From NCBI RefSeq assembly GCF_000636015.1, contig NZ_JFZJ01000021.1, positions 1 through 35,435 of the forward strand: 35,435 bases of DNA. The letters run 5' to 3'. This stretch comes from Rhodomicrobium udaipurense JA643. Its GTDB lineage: Bacteria; Pseudomonadota; Alphaproteobacteria; Rhizobiales; Rhodomicrobiaceae. The notes beneath the pieces are model-generated. The model did not search any database and was not told the DNA's origin. It saw only the letters and a list, made by a program, of their open reading frames with translations. This document shows, one piece after another, positions 1-8,220 of this stretch. Both the position numbers and the translations under genes were made by a program. How positions within the stretch are numbered: position 1 is the first letter of the stretch; every line of letters starts with the position of its first letter.

Positions 1-864
1 CCGCGTCGCGTCAGCCCGTTCTTCATTCCGGGCCGTCTCATCAATCTGGCGTCCGGCTACGTTTCCATCAAACATGGCCTCAAGGGACCGAACCACGCCG
101 TGGTCACGGCCTGTTCGACTGGCGCACACGCCATCGGCGATGCCTCGCGACTCATCGCGTTCGGCGATGCCGACGTCATGGTCGCCGGCGGAACCGAGAG
201 CCCGCTTTGCCGCCTGGCGCTCGCGGGCTTTGCGGCCTGCAAGGCGCTCGCCACCGATTTCAACAACGACCCGGAACGTGCCTCGCGCCCCTACGACAAG
301 GATCGCGACGGCTTCGTGATGGGCGAGGGCGCGGGCGTCGTCGTCCTTGAGGAATATGAGCACGCCAAAGCGCGCGGCGCGAAGATCTATGCCGAAATCA
401 TCGGCTACGGCCTGTCCGGCGACGCTTACCACATCACTGCCCCGTCGGAAGACGGCGACGGCGCGTTCCGCTGCATGACGGCGGCGATCAAGCGCGCCGG
501 AATCGCGGCTTCCGACATCGATTATATCAACGCCCACGGCACATCCACGATGGCGGACGGGATCGAGCTCGGCGCTGTAGAGCGTCTTCTCGGCAGCCAC
601 GCCGCCAACAGCGCCATGTCTTCGACCAAGTCGATGACGGGGCATCTGCTTGGCGCAGCCGGTGCCGTGGAAGCGATCTTCTCGGCATTGGCGATCCGCG
701 ATCAGGTTTGCCCGCCGACGATCAATCTCGACAATCCGTCGGTCGAGACGGCGCTCGACCTCGTGCCGCACAAGGCGAAGGAAAAGCGCATCGATACGGT
801 GTTATCGAATTCCTTCGGGTTCGGCGGCACCAACGCGAGCCTCATTCTGCGCCGCGTCGCCTGA
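1..864 (+). CDS. fabF: 3-oxoacyl-[ACP] synthase II, 3' part
   Basis: This is the C-terminal 287 residues of the beta-ketoacyl-ACP synthase that condenses malonyl-ACP with a growing acyl-ACP in type II fatty acid synthesis. The gene runs in from beyond the left edge, and frame 1 is open from base 1. The nucleophile is visible at bases 112-114 in the context [11 protein letters not shown]. The two active-site histidines are at bases 535-537 (NAHGTST) and 643-645 ([10 protein letters not shown]). The C-terminal GFGGTNASL motif is complete, followed by TGA at 862-864. The FabF assignment over FabB rests on the overall sequence pattern and on mltG following, which is the usual alphaproteobacterial order. 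The 161 bases before mltG show no clear intrinsic terminator. Confidence 0.97.
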   Translation, partial: PRRVSPFFIPGRLINLASGYVSIKHGLKGPNHAVVTACSTGAHAIGDASRLIAFGDADVMVAGGTESPLCRLALAGFAACKALATDFNNDPERASRPYDKDRDGFVMGEGAGVVVLEEYEHAKARGAKIYAEIIGYGLSGDAYHITAPSEDGDGAFRCMTAAIKRAGIAASDIDYINAHGTSTMADGIELGAVERLLGSHAANSAMSSTKSMTGHLLGAAGAVEAIFSALAIRDQVCPPTINLDNPSVETALDLVPHKAKEKRIDTVLSNSFGFGGTNASLILRRVA

Positions 865-1025
865 CGCGGCTGCGGTCGGTGGCGCATCCAGCGCCCCGCC
901 CGCCCGTTCGTCTGGCGTTATCCTCGCTTATCGCTTCTGTTTTCCGTCATTGAGGAAGGCTCCACACTCTTTCGCCATAATACATTGCTGAATGATCTAT
1001 CGGGGTCACTGAGTAGTCTGATCAC

Positions 1026-2270
1026 ATGCCGAGCGATTATTACAACGCGAATGGGAACAGCCGCTACTCGAAGAATGCCGCTTATCGCGGTCAGCGAGAC
1101 TATTCCGTTTTGCCGCGAAGCCCGTCCGAAGCGCTTGAACCCGAGCGCGCGCCCGAGCCGCCTGAGGGCAGCCGGGGACGCCGTCAAAATCCCATCGTCG
1201 TATTTCTGAACCGCCTTCTGACGTTTTTCCTCGTGCTGCTGATAGCCGTCGGCACGACGTCCTACGTGGTTCGCCTCCAGTTCGACAAGCCCGGCCCGCT
1301 CGCCTATCCGACCGTTTTCGTGGTGCCGCGCGGCGAGGGCGTCAGCGCCATTGCCCGCCGCCTCGAACAAGAGGGTATCATCAACGACCGCTGGACGTTC
1401 TTCATCGCCGCCCGCTACTTCAAGGTTCACGACAAGATCAAGGCGGGCGAATACAACATCAAGGCTGAAGCCAGCCTGCGCGACGTGCTCGATACGCTCG
1501 TCGAGGGCAAGTCGATCCTCTACAGCGTCTCGGTTCCGGAAGGGCTGACGAGCTGGCAGGTGATCGAGCGGCTGAAGGCCAATCCGGATCTCGTCGGCGA
1601 TATTCTCGAAATTCCGCCCGAAGGCAGTCTGCTCCCCGACACCTACCGTTTCGCGCGCGGCACCTCGCGGGACGAATTGATCCGGCGCATGCAGGGCGAA
1701 CAGAAGAAATTCATCGAGGGGCTTTGGGCGACGCGCTCACGCGATCTCGCGCTGACGACGCCGGAGCAGGTCATCAACCTCGCCGCCATCGTCGAGAAGG
1801 AAGCAAGCCGCGCCGACGAGCGCCCGCGCGTGGCCGCAGTTTATCTCAACCGGCTCAAGAAGCGCATGCGTCTCGAAGCCGACCCGACCATCATTTACGG
1901 CGCCAGCGGCGGCAAGGGCACGCTCGGCCGTCCGATCCTCAAGAGCGAGGTCGAGGACGAGACGAACCCGTATAACACCTACCGCAATGCGGGCCTGCCG
2001 CCGACGCCGATCGCCAATCCCGGCCGCGCCGCCATTGAGGCCGTTCTAAAGCCCGCGAAGAGCGGCGATCTGTTCTTCGTCGCCGACGGTACGGGCGCGC
2101 ATGTGTTCGCAGAGACCTACAGCGATCACCAGAAGAACGTTGCGCGCTGGCGGGCCATAGAACGAAGCCAGCGCGAGGAAAAGGCAGCGGACCCAGCGGC
2201 GGATGCGGTCGCGCTCGACAAGTTGCAGGCTGTCGACATCCCGCTGCCCCAGCGCAATCCGCATCGGTAA
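1026..2270 (+). CDS. mltG: endolytic peptidoglycan transglycosylase MltG
   Basis: The 414-residue inner-membrane protein is a YceG/MltG lytic transglycosylase, which cleaves nascent glycan strands and is thought to end their synthesis. A charged cytoplasmic N-terminus of about 55 residues precedes one membrane segment at about 57-80. A periplasmic LysM-like part follows, and then the catalytic domain. The catalytic region reads AAIVEKEASRADERP at about 253-267, and Glu257 aligns with the family's essential glutamate. The conserved YLNRLKKRMRLEADPT and GLPPTPIANPG motifs are present. The start at 1026 gives a normal length for the alphaproteobacterial family, but its ribosome binding site is weak. 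The gene lies downstream of fabF, as is common in the class, but the usual next gene, yicC, is missing. Confidence 0.96.
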   Translation: MPSDYYNANGNSRYSKNAAYRGQRDYSVLPRSPSEALEPERAPEPPEGSRGRRQNPIVVFLNRLLTFFLVLLIAVGTTSYVVRLQFDKPGPLAYPTVFVVPRGEGVSAIARRLEQEGIINDRWTFFIAARYFKVHDKIKAGEYNIKAEASLRDVLDTLVEGKSILYSVSVPEGLTSWQVIERLKANPDLVGDILEIPPEGSLLPDTYRFARGTSRDELIRRMQGEQKKFIEGLWATRSRDLALTTPEQVINLAAIVEKEASRADERPRVAAVYLNRLKKRMRLEADPTIIYGASGGKGTLGRPILKSEVEDETNPYNTYRNAGLPPTPIANPGRAAIEAVLKPAKSGDLFFVADGTGAHVFAETYSDHQKNVARWRAIERSQREEKAADPAADAVALDKLQAVDIPLPQRNPHR

Positions 2271-2619
2271 CGCGTCGCACGCCCGCGCGTCGGGCTGCCT
2301 CGGAGGCATCGAACGAGCGCCAACCGTGCTCCGGTGCCGCATATCAGCGGAACCCGTTCGGCATCCATCGCTTGTGCCTCGGGAGGCGAGGCGTTTGCGC
2401 GATTGTCCGGCGATGGGCGAGTGACGCCTTATCGTTTGAGCGAGGTGGACCGGGGCGGCGCAAGAAGCGCATGCCAGATCTATTTGCCGCTCAAAGAAGC
2501 GCGAACGGCTCCCGAAACGCGGCGCGGCTATCGGCTTTCTTCCGCGAGCCTGAACGTTCCGCTTCCAAAAAGGTCGAACACAATCTAAATCGGTCTTGTG
2601 TTTCTTTGGAAAGTTCAAC
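2271..2619. other. gap between mltG and gmk, no gene seen
   Basis: These 349 bases lie where many alphaproteobacteria carry yicC. The short open frames here have no recognisable YicC residues and no good ribosome binding site, so I see no YicC remnant. A 5-bp stem with a 3-base loop occurs at about 2296-2308, too small to call a terminator. The last 60 bases are less GC-rich and may hold a gmk promoter. Confidence 0.5.
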
Positions 2620-3276
2620 GTGAGCAGCGAACCGATTGCGACGCCTGACCGGCGCGGCCTTTGTCTCATCCTCTCCTCGCCGTCCGGCGCGGGAAAAACC
2701 ACGCTCGCGCGGCTTCTCCTGGCGTCCGATGCGTCGCTCGGGCATTCCGTGTCCGTGACCACGCGTCCGTCGCGCGCGCAGGAGGCGGATGGCGTCGACT
2801 ATTACTTCGTTACGCGCGACCGCTTCGAGGCCATGCGCGATGCGGGCGAGCTTCTCGAATGGGCCGAAGTCTTCGGCAATTTCTACGGAACGCCCGCCGA
2901 GCCGGTCAAGGCCGCGCTGGCGGAAGGCCGGGACATGCTCTTCGACGTCGATTGGCAGGGCGCGTCATCGATCGCGGCGCTTCTGCCGGAAGACGCCGTG
3001 CGTGTTTTCATCCTGCCGCCGTCCGGCGAAGAACTCTCCCGGCGTATCTATTCGCGCGGAACCGATCCCGAGCACGTGATCGAGGCGCGTCTGGAAGGTG
3101 CGGAGGCGGAAATCTCGCATTGGGGCGATTACGACTATGTGCTTGTGAATCGCAACGTGGAGGACAGCCTCGCCGTCCTCAAGGGCATCGTTACAGCCGA
3201 GCGCCACAGACGGCATCGGCAGGTCGGGCTGAGGACGTTGATCGCGCAACTCGCGCCGCCGTCGCGCACGCGTTGA
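2620..3276 (+). CDS. gmk: guanylate kinase
   Basis: Guanylate kinase phosphorylates GMP (and dGMP) with ATP in the cytoplasm. The 218-residue product has the P-loop SPSGAGKTT at about residues 20-28, the GMP-binding TTRPSR and DGVDYYFV segments, EWAEVFGNFYGT, and FDVDWQGA (usually DIDWQG). The lid region and the YDYVLVN motif follow near the C-terminus. I chose the GTG at 2620 because GGAAAG lies six bases upstream. The frame extends back to a TTG at 2596, which would add eight residues without a better signal. The N-terminal extension before the P-loop is typical of alphaproteobacterial forms. Confidence 0.96.
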   Translation: MSSEPIATPDRRGLCLILSSPSGAGKTTLARLLLASDASLGHSVSVTTRPSRAQEADGVDYYFVTRDRFEAMRDAGELLEWAEVFGNFYGTPAEPVKAALAEGRDMLFDVDWQGASSIAALLPEDAVRVFILPPSGEELSRRIYSRGTDPEHVIEARLEGAEAEISHWGDYDYVLVNRNVEDSLAVLKGIVTAERHRRHRQVGLRTLIAQLAPPSRTR

Positions 3277-3422
3277 GCTTTGGGCTGTTATTCGCGCCGA
3301 AACGCCCTCGCCGGGCACCGCCGGCCATAAATCTGTGCGGCGGTGCGGCAAACCCGGCGGGAGCCTAAGTTTCGCCATGAACAAGCCCAATGGCACAAGG
3401 GATTTCTTGTCAGGGGGCTGGT

Positions 3423-3857
3423 TTGTGGCTTCGCATTACGCTTCTGGTTGCTTTGGCTTTTATCCCTCAGGGTTGCGCGCGGAAAGACCCCGCCGTTGAC
3501 AATCTGATCGGATCGGAGCCGCAGCGGCTTTCCTTCGGCCCGCCTCCGCAGGTGCTGCAAACTTTCGTTGAAAAGATGAAGCTGTGCTGGTTCGGCACGG
3601 GCGAAACGCTGGCCGGCTATCGCTACGAAGCGGGCGAACGCTACCCCGGTGAAGACGCACAAAGCCCGGAAGGATACCCGAACGTCAAGCTTTTCGAGCC
3701 GGGTGACGGTCCGCCGCTCTTCGAAATCCAGTTCCACAAATACAACGACAACACGCTGATCGTGACGCGCAACTATGCGATGTCGACCGAACTCAGCACG
3801 AAGGTGAAGCGCGACATCCAGCTTTGGGCGCTTCAGGGGCGCGACTGCACAAGCTGA
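3423..3857 (+). CDS. small predicted lipoprotein of unknown function
   Basis: I do not recognise a named family. The product is about 144 residues, with a short hydrophobic signal segment ending in the lipobox-like IPQGC and then a soluble part with few cysteines (KLCWFGTGE; a terminal GRDCTS). It is therefore probably anchored in the outer or inner membrane by a lipidated cysteine at about residue 18. I prefer the TTG at 3423, because AGGGGG lies six bases upstream and it gives a clean signal peptide. The in-frame ATG at 3390 would add 11 residues with no positive charge and has a poor binding site. The gene lies between gmk and a convergent glutathione transferase gene. Confidence 0.75.
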   Translation: MWLRITLLVALAFIPQGCARKDPAVDNLIGSEPQRLSFGPPPQVLQTFVEKMKLCWFGTGETLAGYRYEAGERYPGEDAQSPEGYPNVKLFEPGDGPPLFEIQFHKYNDNTLIVTRNYAMSTELSTKVKRDIQLWALQGRDCTS

Positions 3858-3880
3858 GGCGCGGCGATGACTGCCGCGCC
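3858..3880 (+). terminator. GC hairpin directly after the lipoprotein gene
   Basis: A perfect 8-bp stem (GGCGCGGC with GCCGCGCC) and a 7-base loop starts right after the stop codon at 3857, between two convergent genes. There is no T-tract on either strand, so it may be a Rho-assisted or bidirectional terminator, or an RNA-stabilising hairpin. Confidence 0.45.
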
Positions 3881-3977
3881 GATGCGGCGGTCGGCCGACA
3901 GAACGGGCATAACGGGCGGTCAGGCCGAAGCGTGCCTCGGGTAAGCCCCGCCTCGCGACACGCACCGACCCTCTGTA

Positions 3978-4631
3978 TCAAAACTCGACGTCGAGTTCCT
4001 CGAACTCTTCCGGCTCCGCCTTCGCCCCCGCGATCCATTCTTCCATCGCGGGCCAGACCATGATCGAGCGGCAGTAATCCGCCGACACGGGGTCGAGCTT
4101 GACGTCGTAGGTCAGAAAGCGCGTCGCGACCGGCGCATACATCGCATCCGCGAGCGAAAGCTCTCCGAACAGATACGGGCCGCCATAGGCCGCGAGGCAT
4201 TCGCGCCAGATCGCGGCGACGCGGTCGATGTCGGCCTGCGCGCCATGGAACACCTTGAAGCCGGGATAATGCGCCCTGAGGTTCATCGGCAGCGCCGAAC
4301 GCAGATTGTAGAAGCCGGAATGCATTTCGCCCGCAACCGAGCGGCAATGCGCGCGTTTTTTCACATCTTTGGGAAGAACAGGCGAGTTTGGCTTCAGCTC
4401 CCCGAGGTATTCCGCGATTGAAAGCGTGTCCCAGACCTTGATGCCATTGTGCGAGAGGCAGGGCACGAGAAACGACGGCGAAAGCAGCAGAAGTTCCGCC
4501 CTCATCGACGGGTCATCGATCGGCACGGCCACTTCCTCGAAATCGAGCCCGGCGAGCTTGCAGAGGAGCCAGCCCCGGAGCGACCACGAGGAGTAGTTCT
4601 TGTTGCTAATTGTAAGCTGAGCCTCCGCCAT
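3978..4631 (-). CDS. glutathione S-transferase family protein
   Basis: The 217-residue cytosolic protein has a thioredoxin-like N-terminal domain and a helical C-terminal domain. Family marks are NKNYSSWSLRGWLLCKLAG at the start, a PSFLVPCL segment holding the conserved cis-proline region, and WDTLSIAEYL, which matches the glutathione-binding D/E-S loop. LSLADAMYAPVATRF in the C-terminal half matches the GST N-capping region. Members conjugate or reduce substrates with glutathione, and the substrate here is unknown. I chose the ATG at 4631 (MAEAQLTISNKNYS) because GAAGG lies about 9 bases upstream. The frame runs back to 4673, but the extra 14 residues do not fit the family. It is divergent from phaZ, and 85 bases separate the two starts. 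Confidence 0.9.
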   Translation of the reverse strand: MAEAQLTISNKNYSSWSLRGWLLCKLAGLDFEEVAVPIDDPSMRAELLLLSPSFLVPCLSHNGIKVWDTLSIAEYLGELKPNSPVLPKDVKKRAHCRSVAGEMHSGFYNLRSALPMNLRAHYPGFKVFHGAQADIDRVAAIWRECLAAYGGPYLFGELSLADAMYAPVATRFLTYDVKLDPVSADYCRSIMVWPAMEEWIAGAKAEPEEFEELDVEF

Positions 4632-4716
4632 AGACCATAACCTTCGCTTGTGGTTCGAACCTTGCATCGCCATTTGCGACGTCTGTGTTGCCCGTTTTTC
4701 CTGCGCCAGGTCAGAA

Positions 4717-5937
4717 ATGCTGTATCAGGCCTATCAATTCTACACGAATGCGACGGCTCCCGCGCGCAGTTTCGCGCAATTCGGCCTCAACGCGATCGCT
4801 CCTTTCGCCGCACAGCTGAACGGCAACGGCGGGACAATCCGGCAATATGCGGCGGCGTGCGAGCTGATTTCGCGGTCGACGCTCACGCATACGCGGCCGC
4901 CTTACGGCATCAAAAGCGTGCGCGTCGACAACCGCGACGTGGCTGTCACCGAAGAGCCGCTGGCGAAAATGCCGTTCGGCACGCTGCTCCGCTTCAGGAA
5001 GGATATCGACGTTGCACAGCCCCGCGTCCTCGTGGTCGCGCCGCTCTCGGGGCACTTCGCGACGCTCCTGCGAAACACGGTCGAGACGCTGCTTCAGGAT
5101 CACGATGTGTGCATCACGGACTGGCACAACGCCCGCGATGTGCCGCTTTCGGCGGGCCGGTTCGGCTTCGAGGATTACATTGATCATCTGATCCAGTGGA
5201 TGCGCGTCATCGGCCCCGGCGGGCATGTGGTCGCCGTGTGCCAACCCTGCGTGCAGGTGCTTGCCGCCGTGGCGATCATGGCCCAGTCGGGCGATCCCGC
5301 GAAGCCGCGCAGCATGACGCTGATGGCCGGGCCGATCGACACACGCATCAATCCGACCAAGGTAAATGAACTCGCGACCGAAAAACCGATGTCGTGGTTC
5401 GAGAGCAAGCTCATTTCGCGCGTACCCTTCGCGCATCCGGGGGCGGGGCGGCGCGTTTATCCCGGCTTCGTGCAGCTCACCGCGTTCATGTCGATGAACA
5501 TGGAGCGGCACAAAAAGGCGCATCTCGACCTCTACAAGCATCTCGCGGAGGGCGAAATCGAGAAAGCGCAGTCGATCAAGACGTTCTACGACGAATATTT
5601 CGCCGTACTTGATCTAACGGCCGAGTTTTACCTTGAAACGGTGGCATGGGTTTTTCAGGAGGCGCGTCTAGCCAAGGGCGAACTCACCTATCGCGGCGAG
5701 AAGGTGGACCCCGGCGCGATCCGGCGCACGATGCTTCTCACGGTGGAAGGCGAGCGCGACGACATTTGCGCCATCGGCCAGACGACAGCCGCGCACGACC
5801 TCTGTACGGGCCTGCGCCCGCACATGAAGCGCCATCATCTGCAGGCGGGCGTAGGTCATTACGGCGTTTTCAGCGGCCGTCGCTGGGAAAGCCAGGTCTA
5901 CCCGCAGGTTAGAAACTCCATCCTCGCGATGGACTGA
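4717..5937 (+). CDS. phaZ: intracellular polyhydroxyalkanoate (PHB) depolymerase
   Basis: This enzyme degrades stored poly-3-hydroxybutyrate granules inside the cell. The 406-residue product starts MLYQAYQFYTNATAPAR, a typical start for the intracellular PhaZ family. Cys175 sits in VAVCQPCVQV, where this family uses cysteine in place of the serine of the lipase box. The C-terminal PHB_depo_C region ends with HYGVFSGRRW, which carries the catalytic histidine, and the residues LTVEGERDDI fit the acid position. The ATG at 4717 has CAGG six bases upstream; an ATG-like frame back to 4648 adds a non-homologous leader. No granule synthesis genes lie nearby, so the gene appears to stand alone. Confidence 0.93.
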   Translation: MLYQAYQFYTNATAPARSFAQFGLNAIAPFAAQLNGNGGTIRQYAAACELISRSTLTHTRPPYGIKSVRVDNRDVAVTEEPLAKMPFGTLLRFRKDIDVAQPRVLVVAPLSGHFATLLRNTVETLLQDHDVCITDWHNARDVPLSAGRFGFEDYIDHLIQWMRVIGPGGHVVAVCQPCVQVLAAVAIMAQSGDPAKPRSMTLMAGPIDTRINPTKVNELATEKPMSWFESKLISRVPFAHPGAGRRVYPGFVQLTAFMSMNMERHKKAHLDLYKHLAEGEIEKAQSIKTFYDEYFAVLDLTAEFYLETVAWVFQEARLAKGELTYRGEKVDPGAIRRTMLLTVEGERDDICAIGQTTAAHDLCTGLRPHMKRHHLQAGVGHYGVFSGRRWESQVYPQVRNSILAMD

Positions 5938-6023
5938 GGACGCGCCGCGCCGTCTGGCATTTCGGTGCACGAACGCCGCCTGAAGGCTTGCGATTGCGCG
6001 CCAAGTTGCGCATTCTCCACCTC

Positions 6024-6236
6024 ATGACAGCGGAAAACACCGAGAAGACCGAGCCGGACGACGTCGAAATCGAGCGGCGTCGGAAAGAGGCGGCCAAACG
6101 CGCGCTAGCCGAAGCCGAAGCGCGCAGGCTCGCGGCGGGCGAACCGGAGAGGCCGCGCGAGATCGGCGCGCGCAAAGGTCTCGAACCTACGCGGTTCGGC
6201 GATTGGGAGAAGAAGGGGATTGCGTCCGATTTCTGA
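6024..6236 (+). CDS. DUF1674 / SDHAF4-like succinate dehydrogenase assembly protein
   Basis: The product is a 70-residue protein with a charged, probably helical N-terminal half rich in Arg, Glu and Ala. It ends with the family signature EIGARKGLEPTRFGDWEKKG followed by IASDF. DUF1674 proteins are bacterial relatives of mitochondrial Sdh8/SDHAF4, which protects flavinated SdhA before it joins succinate dehydrogenase; a role here is inferred from that. I chose the ATG at 6024. The frame opens at 5988, but its first 12 residues are not part of the family. No strong ribosome binding site is visible. It follows phaZ by 86 bases. Confidence 0.85.
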   Translation: MTAENTEKTEPDDVEIERRRKEAAKRALAEAEARRLAAGEPERPREIGARKGLEPTRFGDWEKKGIASDF

Positions 6237-6559
6237 GCGCGTCCGGCGCGTCGGCGCGTGCGCACGAGGGGTTCGCTTTTTGCGATAGGACCGCTTAGGG
6301 CGCTTTTGCAAATTTGATCGCGCGCTCCAAAGCCGCTTCGGGATTGGCACAAACCAGATCCCCGGTGGTACGGACCAAGGGCGGCGCAAATAAACATCCT
6401 CGCCGGGGCTCAGATCCGCGCCCGGTCGCGACGGACGCTCACACATCCGAACGCCACTGACACGGGCCGAACACGTCGGCGCGACTCGATCAACTTTTCG
6501 TCAAGGGATTCACGCGGGGGGATTGCGGGTTCCCCCCAGCGGGAAACACGTCGCGAGAG
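6237..6559. other. gap between the SDHAF4-like gene and ctrA, no gene seen
   Basis: The 323 bases are the shared 3' region of two convergent genes. Short open frames here look like high-GC shadows, with no family resemblance or ribosome binding site. The only structure I can support is the G6/C6 stem at 6516-6537, listed separately. Confidence 0.5.
6516..6537 (-). terminator. possible ctrA terminator hairpin
   Basis: Downstream of the ctrA stop, read on the minus strand, a run of six G pairs with a run of six C across a 10-base loop. No T-tract follows it, so the call rests only on stem strength and position. Confidence 0.35.
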
Positions 6560-7255
6560 TTACGCGGCGGCCTGCTCTTCTTTCGGGTCGCGAAGCACAT
6601 AGCCACGGCCCCAGACGGTTTCGATGTAGTGCTGGCCGGTGTTCGCCGTCGCGAGCTTCTTGCGGAGCTTGCAGATGAACACGTCGATGATTTTCAGCTC
6701 AGGCTCATCGATACCGCCGTACAGGTGGTTGAGGAACATTTCTTTCGTGAGCGTCGTGCCCTTGCGGAGCGACAGCAGCTCAAGCATCTGATATTCCTTG
6801 CTCGTCAGATGCACGCGGTTACCGTCAACTTCGACCGTCTTGGTGTCGAGGTTCACGATGAGGCTGCCGGTCTGGATGACAGACTGCGCGTGGCCTTTGG
6901 AACGGCGCACGATGGCGTGGATGCGCGCGACGAGTTCGTCCTTGTGGAACGGCTTCGTGAGGTAATCGTCGGCACCGAAACCGAGGCCGCGAACCTTGTC
7001 GTCCACACCGCCTGAACCCGACAGAATCAGGATCGGCGTCTTGATCTTGCTCACGCGTAGCGCGCGCAAAACTTCATAGCCGCTGATATCAGGTAGGCCA
7101 AGATCAAGTAAAATTATATCATAATCGTAGATTTTTCCGAGGTCGACGCCTTCCTCTCCAAGATCTGTCTGGAAGACGTTGAAACCCTCTGACAGCAGCA
7201 TGAGCTCAATGCTCTGAGCCGTTGCGCTGTCGTCTTCGATGAGAAGCACCCGCAT
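6560..7255 (-). CDS. ctrA: cell-cycle response regulator CtrA
   Basis: CtrA is the OmpR-type master transcription factor of the alphaproteobacterial cell cycle. The CckA-ChpT phosphorelay phosphorylates it, and it binds TTAA-type boxes to control division, motility and often replication genes. The 231-residue length equals that of the Caulobacter protein. The receiver domain (1-120) has the acidic pocket IEDD at 6-9, the phosphoacceptor Asp51 in LLDLGLPD, and the switch lysine in DDYLTKPFH. The winged-helix domain follows, with [28 protein letters not shown] and [10 protein letters not shown]. The protein ends in AAA, like the C-terminal alanines used for ClpXP degradation in Caulobacter. I chose the ATG at 7255 because GAGGGA lies 7 bases upstream; the frame extends 17 residues further to 7306 without homology. 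Confidence 0.98.
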   Translation of the reverse strand: MRVLLIEDDSATAQSIELMLLSEGFNVFQTDLGEEGVDLGKIYDYDIILLDLGLPDISGYEVLRALRVSKIKTPILILSGSGGVDDKVRGLGFGADDYLTKPFHKDELVARIHAIVRRSKGHAQSVIQTGSLIVNLDTKTVEVDGNRVHLTSKEYQMLELLSLRKGTTLTKEMFLNHLYGGIDEPELKIIDVFICKLRKKLATANTGQHYIETVWGRGYVLRDPKEEQAAA

Positions 7256-7328
7256 AAGGAATCCCTCGCTAGCAACACGTGTATACCGCAATGACGCGAG
7301 ACTCAAGGTCTTTTCCGCGCCGTGAAGC

Positions 7329-7425
7329 TTAACTTCAGAACCGACATTAACGCATGAAAGGTTAAGAAATCTTAAGCTTACTACGCAGACGAGTGTCCCG
7401 CGCTACATTTCGCGCGCAGGCTTAA
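7329..7425 (-). promoter_or_regulatory. cluster of CtrA-like half-sites upstream of ctrA
   Basis: Five TTAA tetramers occur in 97 bases of an otherwise GC-rich region. The pair at 7362-7365 and 7372-7375 is separated by 6 bases, close to the CtrA consensus TTAA-N7-TTAA. This fits positive autoregulation of ctrA as known in Caulobacter. The spacing is one base short of consensus, so each single site is uncertain; the clustering is the stronger evidence. Confidence 0.5.
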
Positions 7426-7633
7426 GGATAGGACTGAGATCGTGAATAAATCAGAAACTTGCCGGCAGAAACGCTGCCTGAGGTTGTGCCCTCTCCTCGT
7501 CGCAAATCAAAAGTGCCCCCAACGACGAATCGACGACACCGGTAATGTGACCCAATTCGCCGAGTGATCCAACCGCCAATTCCTTTAGGAATTACTAAGA
7601 CGAACGCTGTTGCAAACAGGCGACGTTTCACGG

Positions 7634-7648
7634 TTGGTTAATGGTTTT
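7634..7648 (+). promoter_or_regulatory. possible CtrA half-site upstream of fliJ
   Basis: Read on the minus strand, this stretch contains AACCATTAACC, which resembles the CtrA half-site TTAACC/AACCAT. It lies about 80 bases before the FliJ-like gene, a fitting position, because flagellar genes are classical CtrA targets. No clear -35/-10 pair can be named. Confidence 0.4.
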
Positions 7649-7723
7649 GCGGGAAACTGGCCTGGAACTGGATGTTACAGCCCATTGAGTGAAGCGTAAC
7701 CGGAGTCGGGGCCTCGTACGAGT

Positions 7724-8125
7724 ATGATGGAAACAGTTAATTCCAATCAAATCCAGCGGTTTGAGTACGAGGAGAAGCGACAGCAGGTCAGCGACCTGGA
7801 GTTGATGATCGCGGACTTCGCACGCATGGCAAATGATCTTGAGCAGCAGATCAAGATCGAACAACAGACGTCGGGTATTTCCGACGTAAACCACTTCGCC
7901 TACCCGACATTTGCCCGCGCTGCAATGACGCGGCGCGACAACCTCCGGTCGTCCATCGCTGAGCTTGAAAAGCGCCTCGACCGGGCGCGGCAGGAGGCGC
8001 TCGACGCGTTCGAGCAGTTGAAACTGTCGGAATCGGCGGGCGATCTGGAAGCACAGCGGCAGGTGAAGCCCGGCAGCCGCAGGAAGCCGCCGAAGCATCT
8101 CGGAAGCCACGCAAGCACGCGCTAG
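7724..8125 (+). CDS. fliJ: FliJ-like flagellar export protein
   Basis: The 133-residue protein is almost entirely charged alpha-helix predicted to form a coiled coil (about 10-110), with a basic C-terminal tail (KPGSRRKPPKH). It contains a non-helical ISDVNHFAYPTFARAAMTRR segment near residues 50-70, which I recognise from the ctrA-adjacent proteins annotated as FliJ in Rhizobiales. FliJ is the stalk-like partner of the FliI ATPase in flagellar type III export. No fliI or other flagellar gene is in the window, so the function rests on this resemblance and on the CtrA context. The start may be either of two adjacent ATG codons (7724, 7727). It is divergent from ctrA and convergent with chpT. 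Confidence 0.72.
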   Translation: MMETVNSNQIQRFEYEEKRQQVSDLELMIADFARMANDLEQQIKIEQQTSGISDVNHFAYPTFARAAMTRRDNLRSSIAELEKRLDRARQEALDAFEQLKLSESAGDLEAQRQVKPGSRRKPPKHLGSHASTR

Positions 8126-8174
8126 AGGTGCGAAATTGAATTAGCGCGTCCTTCATGCCGCAACACCGGCGCGA

Positions 8175-8192
8175 ACCGAAGCCCGCTTCGGT
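8175..8192. terminator. hairpin between convergent fliJ and chpT
   Basis: ACCGAAGC and GCTTCGGT form a perfect stem around a 2-base centre, midway between two convergent stop codons. No T-run follows on either strand, so this is a possible bidirectional terminator of the GC-rich type. Confidence 0.45.
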
Positions 8193-8220
8193 GCCCGCGC
8201 GTCGGGTGCCCGCCCAAACC

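Larger units (their letters stand above)
7256..7723. promoter_or_regulatory. ctrA / fliJ divergent intergenic control region
   Basis: This 468-base region between divergent genes is less GC-rich than its surroundings. It holds GANTC sites at 7259-7263, 7300-7304, 7527-7531 and 7703-7707, the target of the CcrM methylase that couples ctrA transcription to replication in Caulobacter. It also holds TTAA tetramers at 7329, 7347, 7362, 7372 and 7422 on the ctrA side, and one at 7638 on the fliJ side. A 69-residue open frame on the minus strand (7422-7631) is not convincing. Confidence 0.6.

Noticed and set aside
7422-7631. 69-residue open frame on the minus strand inside the ctrA regulatory region
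   Set aside because: Its product is Arg-rich without recognisable features, it has no clear ribosome binding site, and it overlaps the likely CtrA control sites.
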